NCBI GenBank assembly: GCA_907163345.1
Contig: CAJQUN010000973.1
Coordinates: forward strand, 62,001-126,000
Length of the DNA: 64,000 bases
Direction: 5' to 3'
From: Haberlea rhodopensis
Taxonomy: Eukaryota; Streptophyta; Magnoliopsida; Lamiales; Gesneriaceae
In this document: positions 10,457 to 22,642 of the stretch, piece by piece
How the letters are laid out: the number at the start of each line of letters is the position of its first letter
Position numbering within the stretch: position 1 is the first letter of the stretch
Position numbers and translations under genes: made by a program
The notes under the pieces: model-generated
Told to the model about the DNA's origin: nothing
What the model saw: the letters and a program-made list of their open reading frames with translations, nothing else
The model's database searches: none

Positions 10457-12828
10457 CTACTTTCTTGCTGAAGACTGAGGTGGCTTGAAGTCTTTTCTCT
10501 TTTCCCCCTTTTTGTCAGCAGCAACCTCTTGAAGAAAGTCGACAATCTGGGCGAGCTGAGCGCTGATACCATCAAGACGAGTGTCTTGAGCAAGAAGGGA
10601 CTTGGCGACGGAGGCTCTGACTTCAGTGGCCAGCTCGATCTGCTCTTTTCTCAGACTGTTTTTATAAGAAGCTTGCTGAGAGAACAGATCATTCAGTCCG
10701 CGCTGAATGCTGCTAATATTTGTTGTCATCTTCTCTTTGAAAGACTCAAAATCCAAGACGGTAGTCCTCTGACTTTGATGAACTTCTATAACTCGTTGAG
10801 AGAGAGAGAGAGACAGTTATCCGAAAGGTGTTGAAGGGACTTGGCCAGGGATGGAGCGTCGACAGATAAGTGATCTGAAGGATGATCAGAAGATGACTCA
10901 GGTGGATCAACTGCTGCTTCAACTGGTACGATTGTGGAAACGGCAGATTGGCGGATTTTGGATAGGATCAAGGTAACCAAGTCCGAAGAGAATTCTTCTA
11001 AAAACGCCATATCTTCAGCAGACTGATCCGGAGGAGTGATAGGTCTGGTAGGCTCCTCAACCTGTAATGCGGCAACAACAGTGGACACCACCAGATCCGG
11101 ATCGACGAAATCTGATGAGATGACTGTTGTATGTGCTGCGGTTGGACTGTGCTGAATTTGGGAGACTGAGGGTGCAATGTGGATGGAAGTTGTTGGAGAG
11201 TCCAACAATACATCCATTGCTTCAGTTTCAGCTTCATACGGAGCATTAGTCAGTGGCTGCTCCGCTGTCTGCTTCACTGTCTGCTCAGCTGACTCAGAAT
11301 GAAATGGCTCAATGAATGGTTCAGCCAAAGTCTTGCTCGCAGATGGGTGATCCGGGCTGGGAACTGGAGTGGATATGTTAAGCTTCTGTCGTTGAAAACG
11401 AACAGCCAAATGTAGAGCATGAACATCCATTTCCAGCTGAGCAATGACGGCACCATCATCTTTGGCAGTCGGATTGCTCGGATCAAAATTCGCCTTCTTA
11501 GCTGCAATCAGCAGATTTGCCAGTCTGAATCTTTGGTTGGCCTGGAACAGATCTTTGCGCTGCACAACAATTCTGAAGTCATCAGTCTCTGTCCCCTTAA
11601 GGACTTCTTGTTCCATCTTTTGCAGCCTTCTCATCTTGCCGAAGAACATATCAATGTGGTTGATCGTTCTGTATTCGACATATTCATCAAACACCACAGT
11701 GAGCTCCTTCACCTTTTCGTCAACATCTTCCATTGCGATGTCGATGGCTGTTTGAGCGGCAGATTTGGGTTTTGAAGAGAGGGGTTCAGTGAGGATTTCC
11801 TTGCCTTTTCCGGTGGGAGATGAGGTCTTGATCCCCGATTGGGTGTAGCCTCCCAATTCAGTGATAACAATGCCTTTGACCACATGAATGGCAGAAGGGA
11901 CTCTGATGGTTACTTTGGGTACAGTGACTGAAGTGGATGAAGGTTGGGTTGTAGTTTGGGGTGCAGGGGTGGCTTTTGTGAGAGGCAATATGGGTAAGTT
12001 TTTAATGGGTAGGGTTTTGATTGGCTTGGTGATCTGGGTTCTTGGCTTTTTAGGAGGGGGCTTGGCTGGAGACGAAGGAGCAGACAGAGTTTCCTCGGAG
12101 TCAGTCTGAATAGTCAATTTACGCTTGACTCGAGTCTTTCGAACAACAGCCTGTTCTTCTCCTTGTTCGATCTTGACAGCCACCAGATCGGAAGAAGTGG
12201 GTGGAGCACTATTGGACTTCAGTAGAGCCAATCCCTTGGGGTTGAGAATTTTAAAGGGACTCAAAGCAGACGGCTTCCCCAGCTCGATGTTCAAAGTCTC
12301 CAAGAGCTTGCTGAGGGGGACTGCAAAGCACACAGCTTGTTTGATGGCTATAACCGTTTCAAGCAAAACTCCAAACAAGATTGCAGACCAATTCATCTTC
12401 TGTCCCGAGTGAATAGCAGCCATGGCCCGGAATTTCTCGGCAGTAACAGTGTCATAGCTTCCGGCTTTGCCCAAAAGTGGCTTGCCAACAATCTCGCATA
12501 AGACTTGGAAATGAAAGAACGTTTCCTTCTTTTTGAATGATGGCTGCATGCGGTGGCAAAAAATGGATACCTTCCCCTGAAGATCGGTGATAGAGGCCTG
12601 AGGAATATGGCCAAACTCAGTCAGTCCGGTGTTGGGAAGACCAAAGGTCTTTGCCAGCGTCGACTGAGAAATGTCAAATGATTTGCCCTTGACGGTGGTG
12701 TAGATGAACGTCTTCTGAGACACAGCATTTGCAAACAACTCTCGAATCTCCGACTCGTAAACCACCGTTCCGCATTCCAGAAAGTTCCTTAATCCAGAAG
12801 ACTCTAAGGATTTGAACATTGAGACCAT
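10457..12828 (-). pseudogene. Extra 3' ORF of copia A ('plant transposon protein'-like), frameshifted near its end
   Basis: A 680-codon frame (12828 to 10786) lies between RNase H and the 3' LTR on the element's coding strand, the place where Sireviruses carry an env-like gene. Residues 1-200 form a globular domain with KGKSFDISQSTLAKTFGLP, like a plant transposon-associated domain I recall from Lamiales proteins. Residues 240-330 are rich in Pro, Lys and Thr and look disordered. Residues 370-480 are helical and charged. I see no signal peptide and no convincing membrane anchor, so an envelope role is not supported. A run of GA dinucleotides (10798-10814) shifts the frame. The following frame (10756-10457; DFESFKEKMTTNISSI...) has the coiled-coil look of the true C-terminus. 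Function is unknown. Confidence 0.75.
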
Positions 12829-13288
12829 TTCCGGATCTTCAGTCTGTAGATTTTATTGAACTCAACAGATAGAGAATTGTGAGTGATAGTAGCCATTTGA
12901 GTGTAATGAAGAATACGGAGAGTTTGAAAATATTGGAGAGTTAGAGAGCAGACAACAGTAAGTCGTAAAAAGTGAAATGAAAGTGAAATGTGCAGCCTGC
13001 TAAATAGGAGAGAGGAGACACGTGTCTTTATCTCGATGACTGATATTTAAATAATTCAAAATAAACGGTCAGGATGATAGAGAGATAAGGCGGTTAAAAT
13101 TGCGATCAGTCCGGGCTGTTTTGAATAATTATTAAAGATGTGTTGACCAGACAGATCATGGGATAACATCAGATTTGACATAGATCGGTCTGAAAGTTCG
13201 GACCGGTCTGTGTCTTTCTGATCATTGTATTATCGATCTGTGCCAGCATATAATCTTTAAACGCGAAAAGAAAGATACCTCTAAAACA
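12829..13288. other. Spacer between RNase H and the extra ORF of copia A
   Basis: About 460 bp with no ORF on the element's coding strand. It probably holds the leader of the extra ORF's transcript. No splice or promoter signal stands out. Confidence 0.4.
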
Positions 13289-14164
13289 TCAAGATAAGTC
13301 TATTAAACCAAGAATTTGACGAAAATAATTAAACTTAGCCTCAGGAAGTGGTTTGGTGAAGATATCTGCTGCTTGCTGGTCTGTTGAAATATGCTCGATC
13401 CGAATTTCCTTTTTGCCAACATGATCTCGAATAAAATGATGTATTATATCAATATGCTTTGTTCGAGAGTGCAACACTGGATTATACGTTACAGCAATTC
13501 CATAGGTGTTGTCACAAAATATCGAAGATTCAACAGCTTGAATGCCATAGTCTTTGAGTTGGTGTTGAATCCAGAGCATTTGAGCGCAACAGCTTCCAGC
13601 GGCAAGATATTCTGCTTCAGCTGTAGATGTGGCAATAGATGTTTGCTTCTTGCTAAACCATGAGATCAATCTTTCACCTAAGAATTGACAAGTTCCACTG
13701 GTGCTTTTGCGATCAATCTTACAGCCAGCATAGTCAGCGTCTGAATATCCGACTAGACTGAAATTTGAATCTTTGGAGTACCAAAGACCAACGTTCTGAG
13801 ATCCTTTGAGGTATTTAAGAATGCGCTTAGCAGCAATAAAGTGAGATTGCTTCGGATCAGACTGAAATCTAGCGCACATACATACTGAGCACATAATATC
13901 AGGCCGGCTCGCTGTACGATACAAGAGCGATCCGATCAGTCCTCGATACATAGATACTTCAACTGATGTTCCCCCTTCGTCTTTATCTAACTTGATTGAA
14001 GGACTCATTGGAGTTGACGCAGTTGAACACGTTTCCATTCCGAATCTCTTGAGAAGTTCTTTGGTATATTTGGTTTGATTTATGAAAATGCCATTGCTGA
14101 GTTGTCTGACTTGGAGACCCAGAAAGAATGAAAGTTCTCCCATCATACTCATCTCAAACTGTCC
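13289..14164 (-). pseudogene. Copia A: end of reverse transcriptase and RNase H
   Basis: The 287-codon frame follows the upstream reverse-transcriptase frame in phase after one nonsense codon. It starts with the RT thumb (GELSFFLGLQVRQ) and the YRGLIGSLLY...RPDIM connection. It continues into RNase H with the catalytic-type segments YSDADYAG, TSTAEAEYLA and FCDNTYGIAV, then the copia C-terminal hallmark DIFTKPLPEAKF. RNase H would degrade the RNA strand during reverse transcription in virus-like particles. The domain looks intact; only the stop before it separates it from RT. Confidence 0.9.
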
Positions 14165-15400
14165 CTACATTAGCTTAGAGAATTTCTCGCATAATTTGGG
14201 GTTAGTTGACCCAAAAATGATATCGTCAACATAAATTTGAACTAACAAAGTATGTTCCCCCTTAATAAATTTAAATAGAGTTTTATCCACTGAGTCGATC
14301 TGAAAATCATGGTTCAGCAGAAATTGAGACAGAGTGTCATACCAGGCTCTTGGAGCTTGTTTCAGTCCATATACTGCTTTATTCAGTAGATATACATGAT
14401 CTGGAAATGAGTGGTTCTGAAATCCAGGAGGTTGCTCAATGTAGACTTCCTCCTGAAGCTTACCATTAAGAAAAGCACTCTTAACGTCCATTTGATATAC
14501 CTTGAAGTCTTTAAAAGCAGCATAAGCAAGAAATATTCGGATTGCTTCAAGTCTGGCGATTGGTGCAAAAGATTCATCGAAGTCAATTCCTTCTTCTTGT
14601 CGGAATCCTTGCGCCACCAGTCTGGCCTTGTTTCTAACCACAACTCCATCTGCGTCTAGCTTGTTTCTGAAAACCCATCTGGTTCCAATAACAGGCAGGT
14701 CACTAGGCCTGGGGGTTAGACTCCAGACTTGATTTTGTTCAAATTGAATAAGCTCTTCTTGCATGGCTTTAATCCAGTTGTAATCAGTCAAATCTTCATC
14801 AATCCTTTTAGGTTCCAGATTTGATATGAAAGCGGAATGAGTGAATTCATCCATCATCTGTCCTCTGGTTCTTATAGGTGCAGAAAGACTTCCAATTACT
14901 AGATCGGGTGGATGCCTCTTTGTCCATCGATAGCTTGATTCCGGATTATCTGGTCCAGAAGGGTGAGTAGCAGCAGCATTATCAGCATCTGCTTTAACAA
15001 TAGAGTTTAGAACATCCGGATCGGCTCGATCTAAGGGATCTTTATTGCCTTGATCCGGTCTATCCGGTACTTCTGGATCCGGTGGATTGTCTCTTGACCT
15101 GTTAGCTACAATCTCATCATCACTGTTAGCTTCGAGATGGATATTTTCCATCTGATTTTGAATTGATTCCTTGTTACCCTCAATACATAAAGATTCATCA
15201 AAAACTACATGAACTGATTCTTCTACAGTTAAAGTGCGATTATTGAAGATGCGAAAAGCTTTACTATAAGATGAATATCCTAAGAATATTCCATTATCTG
15301 ATTTGGCTTCGAATGCTGTAAGATTATTCTTACCATTATTGTGAACGAAGCATTTGCATCCAAATACATGAAAGTGAGAGATAGACGGTCTGTTACCAGT
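14165..15400 (-). pseudogene. Copia A: reverse transcriptase
   Basis: In phase with integrase upstream, this part holds a linker (IFLGYSSYSKAFRIFNNRT), an acidic variable segment, and then the RT domain. Visible RT motifs are GTRWVFRNKLDADG, KARLVAQGF, YQMDVKSAFLNG (motif A with its Asp), VYGLKQAPRAWY, and the catalytic IYVDDIIFGSTN. The frame stops at 14165-14167 (TAG where the family usually has Gln, so CAG to TAG). It is also cut from integrase by a TAG at about 15401-15403. Apart from these nonsense codons the RT reads well. Confidence 0.9.
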
Positions 15401-16375
15401 CTATACTTCATATGGAGTGAGATTCAACTTCTTGTTAATCATAGATCGATTTTGAGTGTAGCATGCAGTGTTTACAGCTTCTGCCCAGAACTTTTGCGAA
15501 ATTCCAGAATCAGTAAGCATTGTCCTTGCTGCCTCTTTAAGCGTTCTGTTCCTTCGTTCTGCAACTCCATTTTGTTGAGGGGTTCGAGCAGCTGAGAATT
15601 CATGCTTAATTCCTTGATCTTCTAGAAAGGATTCAAGATGCTGATTTGAGAATTCAGTATCTTTGTCACTTCGAATCCTGTCTATGCTTGATGACTTCTC
15701 ATTCTGAGTGCGTTTCAGCAGCTTGATCAATTTCGGACCGGTCTGATCTTTACTGCTAAAAAATATAGTCCAAGTAAAACGTGAGTAATCATCAATAACA
15801 ACAAGAGTATACCGCATTCCCCCTAAACTTGTTATTGGTATAGGACCAAACAAGTCCATATGCAATAGTTCTAAACAGCGTGAGGAGGATTTGGCATTCT
15901 TGTTTTTGAAGGATGATCTGATCTGTTTGCCCATTTGGCAAGCTTCACAGATCTTATCCTTAGCAAAATCGATCTTGGGCAGACCGACAACTAAATCATG
16001 TTTACACAGGCTAGAGATAGTCTTAAAGTTGAGATGATTCAAGCGTTTATGCCATAGCCAGTGTTTCTTATCAATATTCGCGATGAAGCAAGTAGGATTA
16101 TCAGATTGAGCAAAATTCCAATTAATCTTATATGTATTTCCATTTCTGATTCCTACAAGCATGGTCATACCGTCTGACGATTTAACAGTGCAAGTGTGTT
16201 TGTGAAATTCTACAGCATAACCATTATCACATAGTTGACTTATACTGATCAGATTATAGCATAAATTTTCAACTAACAGCACATCATTGATAATAATATT
16301 ACCATGGACAATCTTACCATTGCCCACGGTCTTACCCTTTGAGTTATCCCCGAAGATGATCTTGGGTCCAGTACA
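15401..16375 (-). pseudogene. Copia A: protease remnant and integrase
   Basis: The frame begins inside the protease, after the catalytic Asp (TGPKIIFGDNSKGKTVG), and runs through the protease C-terminal half (ENLCYNLISISQLCDNG). Next come the integrase zinc-binding H-H-C-C region (WHKRLNHLNF ... CEACQMGK) and the DDE core: LHMDLFGP, VVIDDYSRFTW, RSDKDTEF and the glutamate-containing PQQNGVAERRNRTL. It ends at a TAG after LTPYEV, where intact relatives continue into the linker. Integrase would insert element cDNA into the genome. The missing piece before it contains the protease Asp-Ser-Gly site. Confidence 0.9.
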
Positions 16376-17121
16376 TTAGTTCATTTTATTCTTAGACATA
16401 AATTTACCAAATTTATTGATAAATAATGACATAGCATCATTACTTATCTGTTCGATAGATCGATCTGTTGTGGGGGTGGTCTGGTCTGGAATGGCTGCCA
16501 GTGCGTTGTTTGGTTGAGAAATGAATGGCTCTGCTTCACCTCTGGTGATCAGTTCGAACTCATATGCCTTAAGATCTGCGAACAGATCATGAAGTTCAAC
16601 TTTGTTCAGATCTTTAGACTCTCTCATTGCAATGGTCTTTACATCTCATTCTTTTGGCAACGCTCTCATTACTTTCAGAGCAATCTCTCTGTTAGAGTAT
16701 TCCTTGCCCAGACCATTCAGTTCATTGATAATACCAGTAACTCTTTCATCACACGCGTTTAGAGTTTCTCCAATCTTCATCTTTATGCTCTCAAATCTTT
16801 GAAGAGCAACAGTCAGCTTGTTTTCCTTGGTCTGGTCGTTCCCTTCACATAGCTGTGCTATCTTCTCCCAAATTTCTTTGGCAGTAGAGCACATTTTGAT
16901 TTTACTGAACATATTCTTGTCCAACATCTTGAACAAGATGTCTTTGGCAACGTTGTCTAGATTTGCTTTCTTTCTTTCTTTATTCGTCCAGAGGGATCTG
17001 TCCTTCTCGACCATTTGGGGTTCACCACCAGTAATAGAGGCTGCTGTATTGACTTTCAGAATCTTCATTGGTCCATCAGTGAAAGACTTTTGAGAACATA
17101 GGAATTTTGTTGAATGATGCC
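16376..17121 (-). pseudogene. Copia A: gag, broken and truncated
   Basis: A UBN2-type gag capsid frame (ILFKMLDKNMFSKIKMC, AKEIWEKIAQLCEGN, FESIKMKIGETLN, INELNGLGKEYSN) occupies 17068-16646. It stops at a TGA where relatives have Trp (PKE-stop-DVKT), then continues in the same phase to 16376. The likely true start (ATG at 17121, MASFNKIPMF) is one frameshift away near 17095. The capsid part ends KFMSKNKMN-stop and jumps straight to the middle of protease. The nucleocapsid zinc knuckle (CCHC) and the protease active site are absent, an internal deletion at about 16375. Confidence 0.85.
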
Positions 17122-17158
17122 ATCAGCTCAAGTGTCTTTGTGATGATTAAGACAACCT

Positions 17159-17170
17159 GCTCTGATACCA
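17159..17170 (-). other. Primer binding site of copia A
   Basis: The minus strand reads TGGTATCAGAGC, complementary to the 3' end of initiator tRNA-Met, two bases inside the 5' LTR. It fixes the element's orientation. Confidence 0.95.
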
Positions 17171-17172
17171 CT

Positions 17173-18267
17173 TGTTAGGATCGGTCCTGAGTGTTTAGAG
17201 GGGGGTGAATGAACACTCCTCTTTAAAAATAATCCTTTGTGATTTCTCTCGGGTTAGTGAAAGAAATATGTTTCTTAATCAACTCTTCTGCAGAACAGAC
17301 CACTGAATATTTTAGTGCGGAACGGTCTGTTCTTAGATTAATAAGAACGGCTCGATGGCTTGAATAGTATAATGAGTGCAGAATGATAAAAGACAGAATA
17401 TGTTTCTGGAAATTCGAAGGTGGTGTAATCCTTCTACGTCTCCCCTTCTTCCAATTAAGAAAGGATTCCACTAGAAGACTTTGATTTATACAATCCTGTT
17501 GTACAAACCCGATTCAGCTGGATTTACCTCACTACCAGACTGAAACTCCTAGTCTCTCGATCTGTTCAGACACACTCTGTCTGACAGTAACAAAAGATTC
17601 TCACTTCTTTTTCTTAGTACAAAATACAAAAAATAGACTAAATTAGTCTATGCACACAATGATCCTAATATGATCAAATATTATAATACGCTTGTGCTTA
17701 TGAAGATTTTCAGCTCGAGAATGTCTGAACTTGTAAGCTTGTGTTGTTTTGCTTTCTTTTGCGTTTTTCGATTGATCAGACTCACTCTTGAGCTCTTCTG
17801 TTGCATCCTTATATAGTTGCATGTACCAACGACATTATTTTCCTTTGTGTGCAACTCTTGACTCTGCTCAAACTCTGAGTAAGCTGCAGTCTTATTCTTT
17901 TGGGCACTTGCCATTCTGGTTCATGCTTTCGGCGACTGTCAGGTAAGCTCCTCTTTATCTTCTTACCTTTTATGGTATCTTCAGTCCTTGGTCTTTTTCA
18001 GCATTAATTGCAACATTAAATGCTTCAATAAATAGCCGTTAATGATTCGTACTGAAGAGCAAATCTTATTCAGCCTTGACTGCTCTGTTCTGATAATAGT
18101 TGAGATCGATCTGAAGCTTCGATCTGGTCAGGCTGATTTCCATCGATCCGATCTGATTTGCGATATACCTTATCAGCTTGATCTTCTTTGAGCGATCGAT
18201 CTGGTCAGTCTGATTTCCCTTGATCCATTCTGATTTGTTTTGTCATCTTTAAAATCCGGAACTAACA
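17173..18267 (-). repeat. 5' LTR of copia A
   Basis: The 1095-bp partner of 9104-10199, beginning TGTTAGGATCGGTCC and ending ACTAACA. As the 5' copy it should carry the element's promoter. TATATAAGG-type sequence (minus strand of CCTTATATAG, about 17807-17816) is a plausible TATA box. Confidence 0.93.
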
Positions 18268-20771
18268 TCACATATCACACGATGGGATTATTGTTAGTTA
18301 TGATCGACCTCCAATAAGCTATATACGATTGCCTCGAACAATTACAATGTCTGAGTTATTGTCGATACTGTACGATCAGATAAGTACCGATAACCAACAA
18401 TATGCACTTAAAGTGTGGACTAAGCATATATTTAATAATACTTCTGGGCGAGTTGAGCATTTACTCAAAATTACAAAAGACAATGATATTTGGTTTTCTT
18501 TGACCCCAATGTTGGAAATGCCGGTGTCAATTTATATGTTGAGTCAGAACAAATACACATTAATAATGTGCCAGACATTCAATATACCGAAGAACGGGGC
18601 TCATATAATTATGCTAGTAGTTCGGGAAACATTGGACATAACACGCACAGAACTGAAGGGGAAGTTCATGATTCAAGGGAGGAGGACAGAGATGATTATG
18701 CCAGCGCCGATTTTTTTGGTCCTGAAACTCATGTTGATTCCGAACCAGACGAAGATGGAATTAACGTTCATGATGGTAGCGATGACGATGTATAAATTGA
18801 TGTGATGTTGGAAACTATGTCCCAACATAACTATATACCATCATCTGTACAATATGAGCAAATTGAAGTAACAATGCCGCAAGAGACACAACCCGGGCCC
18901 CAACTTTTCTCTGTCGTTCCATTCTTCTTTATGACATTTCCGGATGTACCTGTTAACTCTGTTGACATTCCAACTGGGTCTTGGGAAAAGTTCTATAACC
19001 ATGTCAAAGGAAAGTTAGAGTTGTTCAAGAGTAAAGCACATTTGCAGTCTGCAGTTAAGGACTTCTCGATACGGGTTGCTAGACGTGAGTACCACGTCAT
19101 TGAGAGCACACCAAAAATATGGAAAGTGGTTTTTAGGCACACTTCTGCGGTCATGCCCTGTTGGTGGATGGTGAGAGGTATATATAAAGAGAAAATGAAT
19201 GTGTTTAAAATTACCAAATACGGTGGGGACCATACATGCTTGATGAATGAATTATCGATTGACCATCATAACCTGAGTCGGAATGTAATTGCCAGTCTGT
19301 TGATAGGATTTGTTCGGAATGATCCTGCATATGAGATAAAATTTGTACAAGAGATCGTGAAAGAAAAATATGGGTATGAGATCTCGTATCATAAGGCTTG
19401 GCATGGTTTGAAAGCTGCCAGAGAACAATTATATGGCACATGGGAGACGTCAGTGACACAATTGCCGAAATATATATCTGCCCTTAAGCAACACAACGAG
19501 GGGACTATTATTGAGTGGGACCATATCGACACTGATGTAAGTAATCAGAAGATAATCAAATATGTTTTCTGGGCATTCAGGCCATGCATAGAAGGGTCCA
19601 ACATTGTCGTAAGGTGATAAGTGTTGACGGCACACATTTGTATACAAAGTATAAGCATAAATTGTTAATCGCAGTTGGAATTGATGCTAATCATCAGGTC
19701 CTGCCTTTGGCTTTCGCAATTGTAGATGAAGAGACAATGTCGTCATGGAAATGGTTTCTTGAACTGATCCCTAGACATATTCTTTGTGACGTAGATGGTG
19801 TATGTCTTATCTCTGATAGACACCAAGGTCTTCTCCGTGTTGTTCAAAGTATGCCTACATTTATAACCCCCCCCCCCCGCGGTGTACATCGTCTTTGTCT
19901 GAGACACGTGTGCTCTAATTTCAACAAAGAATTTAAAAATGTAATGTTGAAGGACATGTGCTGGAAAGCTAGTACGGCTCATCAAATTACGAAGTTCAAT
20001 CGGGTTATGGAGCAGATCAGTAGTAGTAATGAGGGAGCTTTCAATTATCTTAGTTCCATTGACCAAACTCAGTGGACTTTGGCACATGATGTTGGATGGC
20101 GTTCTGGTATTATGACAACCAACTTGTCTGAGGCGTATAATGGAGTTCTTAAAGGTGCTCGTCGGCTTCCAGTGAAGGCAATTGTACAATTGACTTTTGG
20201 CCGAACCGTTCAATATTTCATGGACCGTCGAATGAAGTGCCAACAAATGATTCAAAATAATCAAGGATGGACAACCTTCGCATTTCAAAAATTTACTCGT
20301 TGGCAACACGAATCATTGCAACATATTGTCCAGAAATATGATTATACAACATAGACTGCTTCAGTGATAACGGTCGTTCGAGCTGGTGTCGGGAACAGTA
20401 CACATGTTGTCAAACTTAGAGCCAAGTTATGTTCATGTGGAAAGTGGACACAGTTTGGTATTCCATGCTCACATGCTATACATGCATGCCGACATTTTGG
20501 TGTCAATGCATCAAGTTTAGTGAGTGAATATTATAACTTGCAACATTATTCTTCTACATATCAAGGGATTATTGAGCCATTGTTCTCAGAAGAATATTGG
20601 ATGCCCCCCTCATTCGAATTATCTCATAATCCTTTGCTAAGAACTCAAGCACGTCGGGGAAGAAATCGTACTCCGCGCATCCCAAATGAAATGGACTGGC
20701 CACAAGCTCGAGCAAGACAACAGACACATAGAGCTCAAGAACAGGGACAAACTTCACAACGACAAAACTAA
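18268..20771 (+). pseudogene. MULE (MuDR-type) transposase, main part
   Basis: Continues the frame begun at 9052. In order: the N-terminal DNA-binding region (YDRPPISYIRLPRTITMSEL); an acidic linker; the second DNA-binding block (FSIRVARREYHVIEST... GGDHTCLMNELSIDHHNL); the DDE core with ISVDGTHLY, LISDRHQGL and the Glu in TTNLSEAYNGVL, plus CLRHVCSNF; and a SWIM zinc finger CSCGKWTQFGIPCSHAI. It is broken by a frameshift near 18490, a TAA at 18793, a frameshift near 19600 and a TAG at 20352, besides the copia A insertion. A run of C residues (from 19867) encodes prolines just before the CLRH block. It would have catalysed cut-and-paste transposition but is plainly dead. Confidence 0.88.
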
Positions 20772-20893
20772 TCAATATGTGTCATGCCTTTTGTAAATAT
20801 CGATTCACCATGATAAGGGTAAAAAACTTTCAATTATATGTTTACGTATTTTTCATTCATATGTTGATCTTATTAATTTCACTATATTACAGG

Positions 20894-22462
20894 ATGGATA
20901 TACAGAGTATATATGGTCCAGTTGACACTAGTGTGCTCAATCAGCAGTCCGTGCATCACTCCGATGATGTATTTCACGGAGACATCGACAAAACGTTGCT
21001 AGTGAGGCGTGGAGATGGAAATTTTTGGGACATGTGTAAAGCGAGGCCACTTGATATACGTGTATTATGCACCTTAAATGAAATGGGGTTCTATGGAGTA
21101 TATAGATGTGGCCACTTTGTTATTGACAGCCATCTGATAACATCATTGGTTGAGAGATGGAGACCCGAGACACACGTTCCACTTTCGTGTTGGGGAGGTG
21201 ACCATCACATTACAGGATATAGCTATCATATGGGGACTACCGATTGTGGGTGATGCCATATGTAGGGATGAGAATCGCATGCGCCCTTCAGAATGGCAGG
21301 CATATTCACGAAGTGGCTTGGATTTTTCCCTCCGCGTGATAAAATCAAAAGTTCACGCTTTCATTTAGTGCAATATTGGACCATCTACTTGCTAACCCAA
21401 TAGTGGAGGAGAGCACCGAGGAACAGGTGCATCAGTACACACGATCATGTGTACTATTACTGTTAGATGGATTGTTAGACAGGTGGAGTTGCATAAGCTC
21501 GATCGTAGAGGTCGTGTTGCAACGAATTGGACATGGTTCCATAGTGCATACATAGATTTGTGGATGGCCAGACGATATAATATTGTGGATACCCCTCAGG
21601 CTCCTATACTTTCAGTGATGATTACATGACATGGTACGGTAAAATTACACGTCATATTATATCTCCACCCAACAACAATATTGAGACATGATACCGTGCA
21701 GCAGATGCTGCTGCATGACAGCAAGTGGTATGCATATATTTCCTCTTTTTTATTTAAAATACTTTATTGTCTTCTGAATTATGCTACCTATTAACCATAT
21801 TTTTTTTAAGGATGTGCATATAGAGCAACTAAGACTTAGTTGCTCAAGTTTGAGTGAGGATGAAGGGATCTCACCCGGGGTCAGACGTGTATTAGATCAG
21901 AACTTAGCTATTGTGGATGAAGTGCGTCAACTTGCTCGGACACAACAAAATAGATATGTTATGCCTGCACGGCAGCGAGATACCATTAGAGGGGGCAACT
22001 GGAGGAAAAGACGATCAAGTACCTCTGATACCCAGGTAGATGCTCATGATGATATCCCTCCATTTAATACTGATACATATGATGCAGCGGGGACATCAAC
22101 ATCACATCGTTCTTCATTCCATTATGATGCCACATCTTCTGGCTACTATGGCACACAACCTGCCCACGGGGATGACCCATCACCATATACTCCATATATA
22201 CCAGATCCAACTTAAGCATACAGTGGAATCTCATTTACGGATCTTCTGCTTCGTGTACCCGGTTCTACACAGTCACGTCCATATTTTGATAACTCACCTG
22301 TTACATTCTCCTACTTTGACGCCGCAATATGATATTGGTGAGTCCAGCGCTAGGATTAGACCCTCTCAATCACAAACGCAGAATGTAGATGAAGTTGAGC
22401 CATCTAGAAGACCACAACGACTGATACATAGACGTGGTTGTGGGACTGGAGAAAATATTTAG
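20894..22462 (+). pseudogene. Plant mobile domain (PMD, MAIN-like) protein carried by the MULE
   Basis: The first frame (20894 onward) starts MDIQSIYGPVDTSVLNQQSV and reaches the PMD opening (DIRVLCTLNEMGFYGVYRCG, then SLVERWRPETH). A single-base shift near 21175 moves to the next frame, HTFHFRVGEVTITLQDIAIIWGLP, the domain's most recognisable block. Later pieces in shifting frames include SCVLLLLDG, WTWFHSAYIDLWMARRYN and SDDYMTWYGKITRHI with internal stops. A hydrophilic tail (21781-22215) follows, then a C-terminal piece to 22462. PMD proteins (MAIN, MAIL1 in Arabidopsis) act in silencing and genome stability, and PMD genes are also known inside transposons. Here it lies downstream of, and co-oriented with, the transposase, so it looks like element cargo rather than a host gene. 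Confidence 0.8.
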
Positions 22463-22642
22463 AGTTCAATGTAAAGAATAATCTATTTATTTTTATGTGT
22501 ACTACTTTTTATGTGGTTTAGATTTTTTGTATAAAACATAATACCAATAAAAAAGAATTGTTTTTTAAATTTGTAACCAATAATTTAAATTTTATTTTAG
22601 TTTATTTTTTAAAAAATACTATTTTAAAGTTGCAATCTTGGG

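Larger units (their letters stand above)
9104..18267 (-). mobile_element. Copia element A (Sirevirus-like), inserted in the MULE transposase gene
   Basis: A complete but defective Ty1/copia element on the minus strand, 9164 bp, bounded by 1.1-kb LTRs (TGTTAGG...ACTAACA) and flanked by the 5-bp duplication TCACA (9099-9103 and 18268-18272). On the minus strand the order is 5' LTR, tRNA-Met primer site, gag, protease remnant, integrase, reverse transcriptase, RNase H, a large extra ORF, polypurine tract and 3' LTR. The integrase-before-RT order is copia-type. The YVDDIIFGS reverse-transcriptase motif and the extra 3' ORF point to the Sirevirus (SIRE/Maximus) lineage. By eye the LTRs differ at roughly 25-30 substitutions plus a few indels, so it is not brand new. 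Confidence 0.93.

Noticed and set aside
10529..12614. Plus-strand and alternative-frame ORFs across the copia A extra ORF
   Set aside because: They overlap the 680-codon minus-strand frame, which has protein-like composition and fits the element's orientation; the others are shadows.
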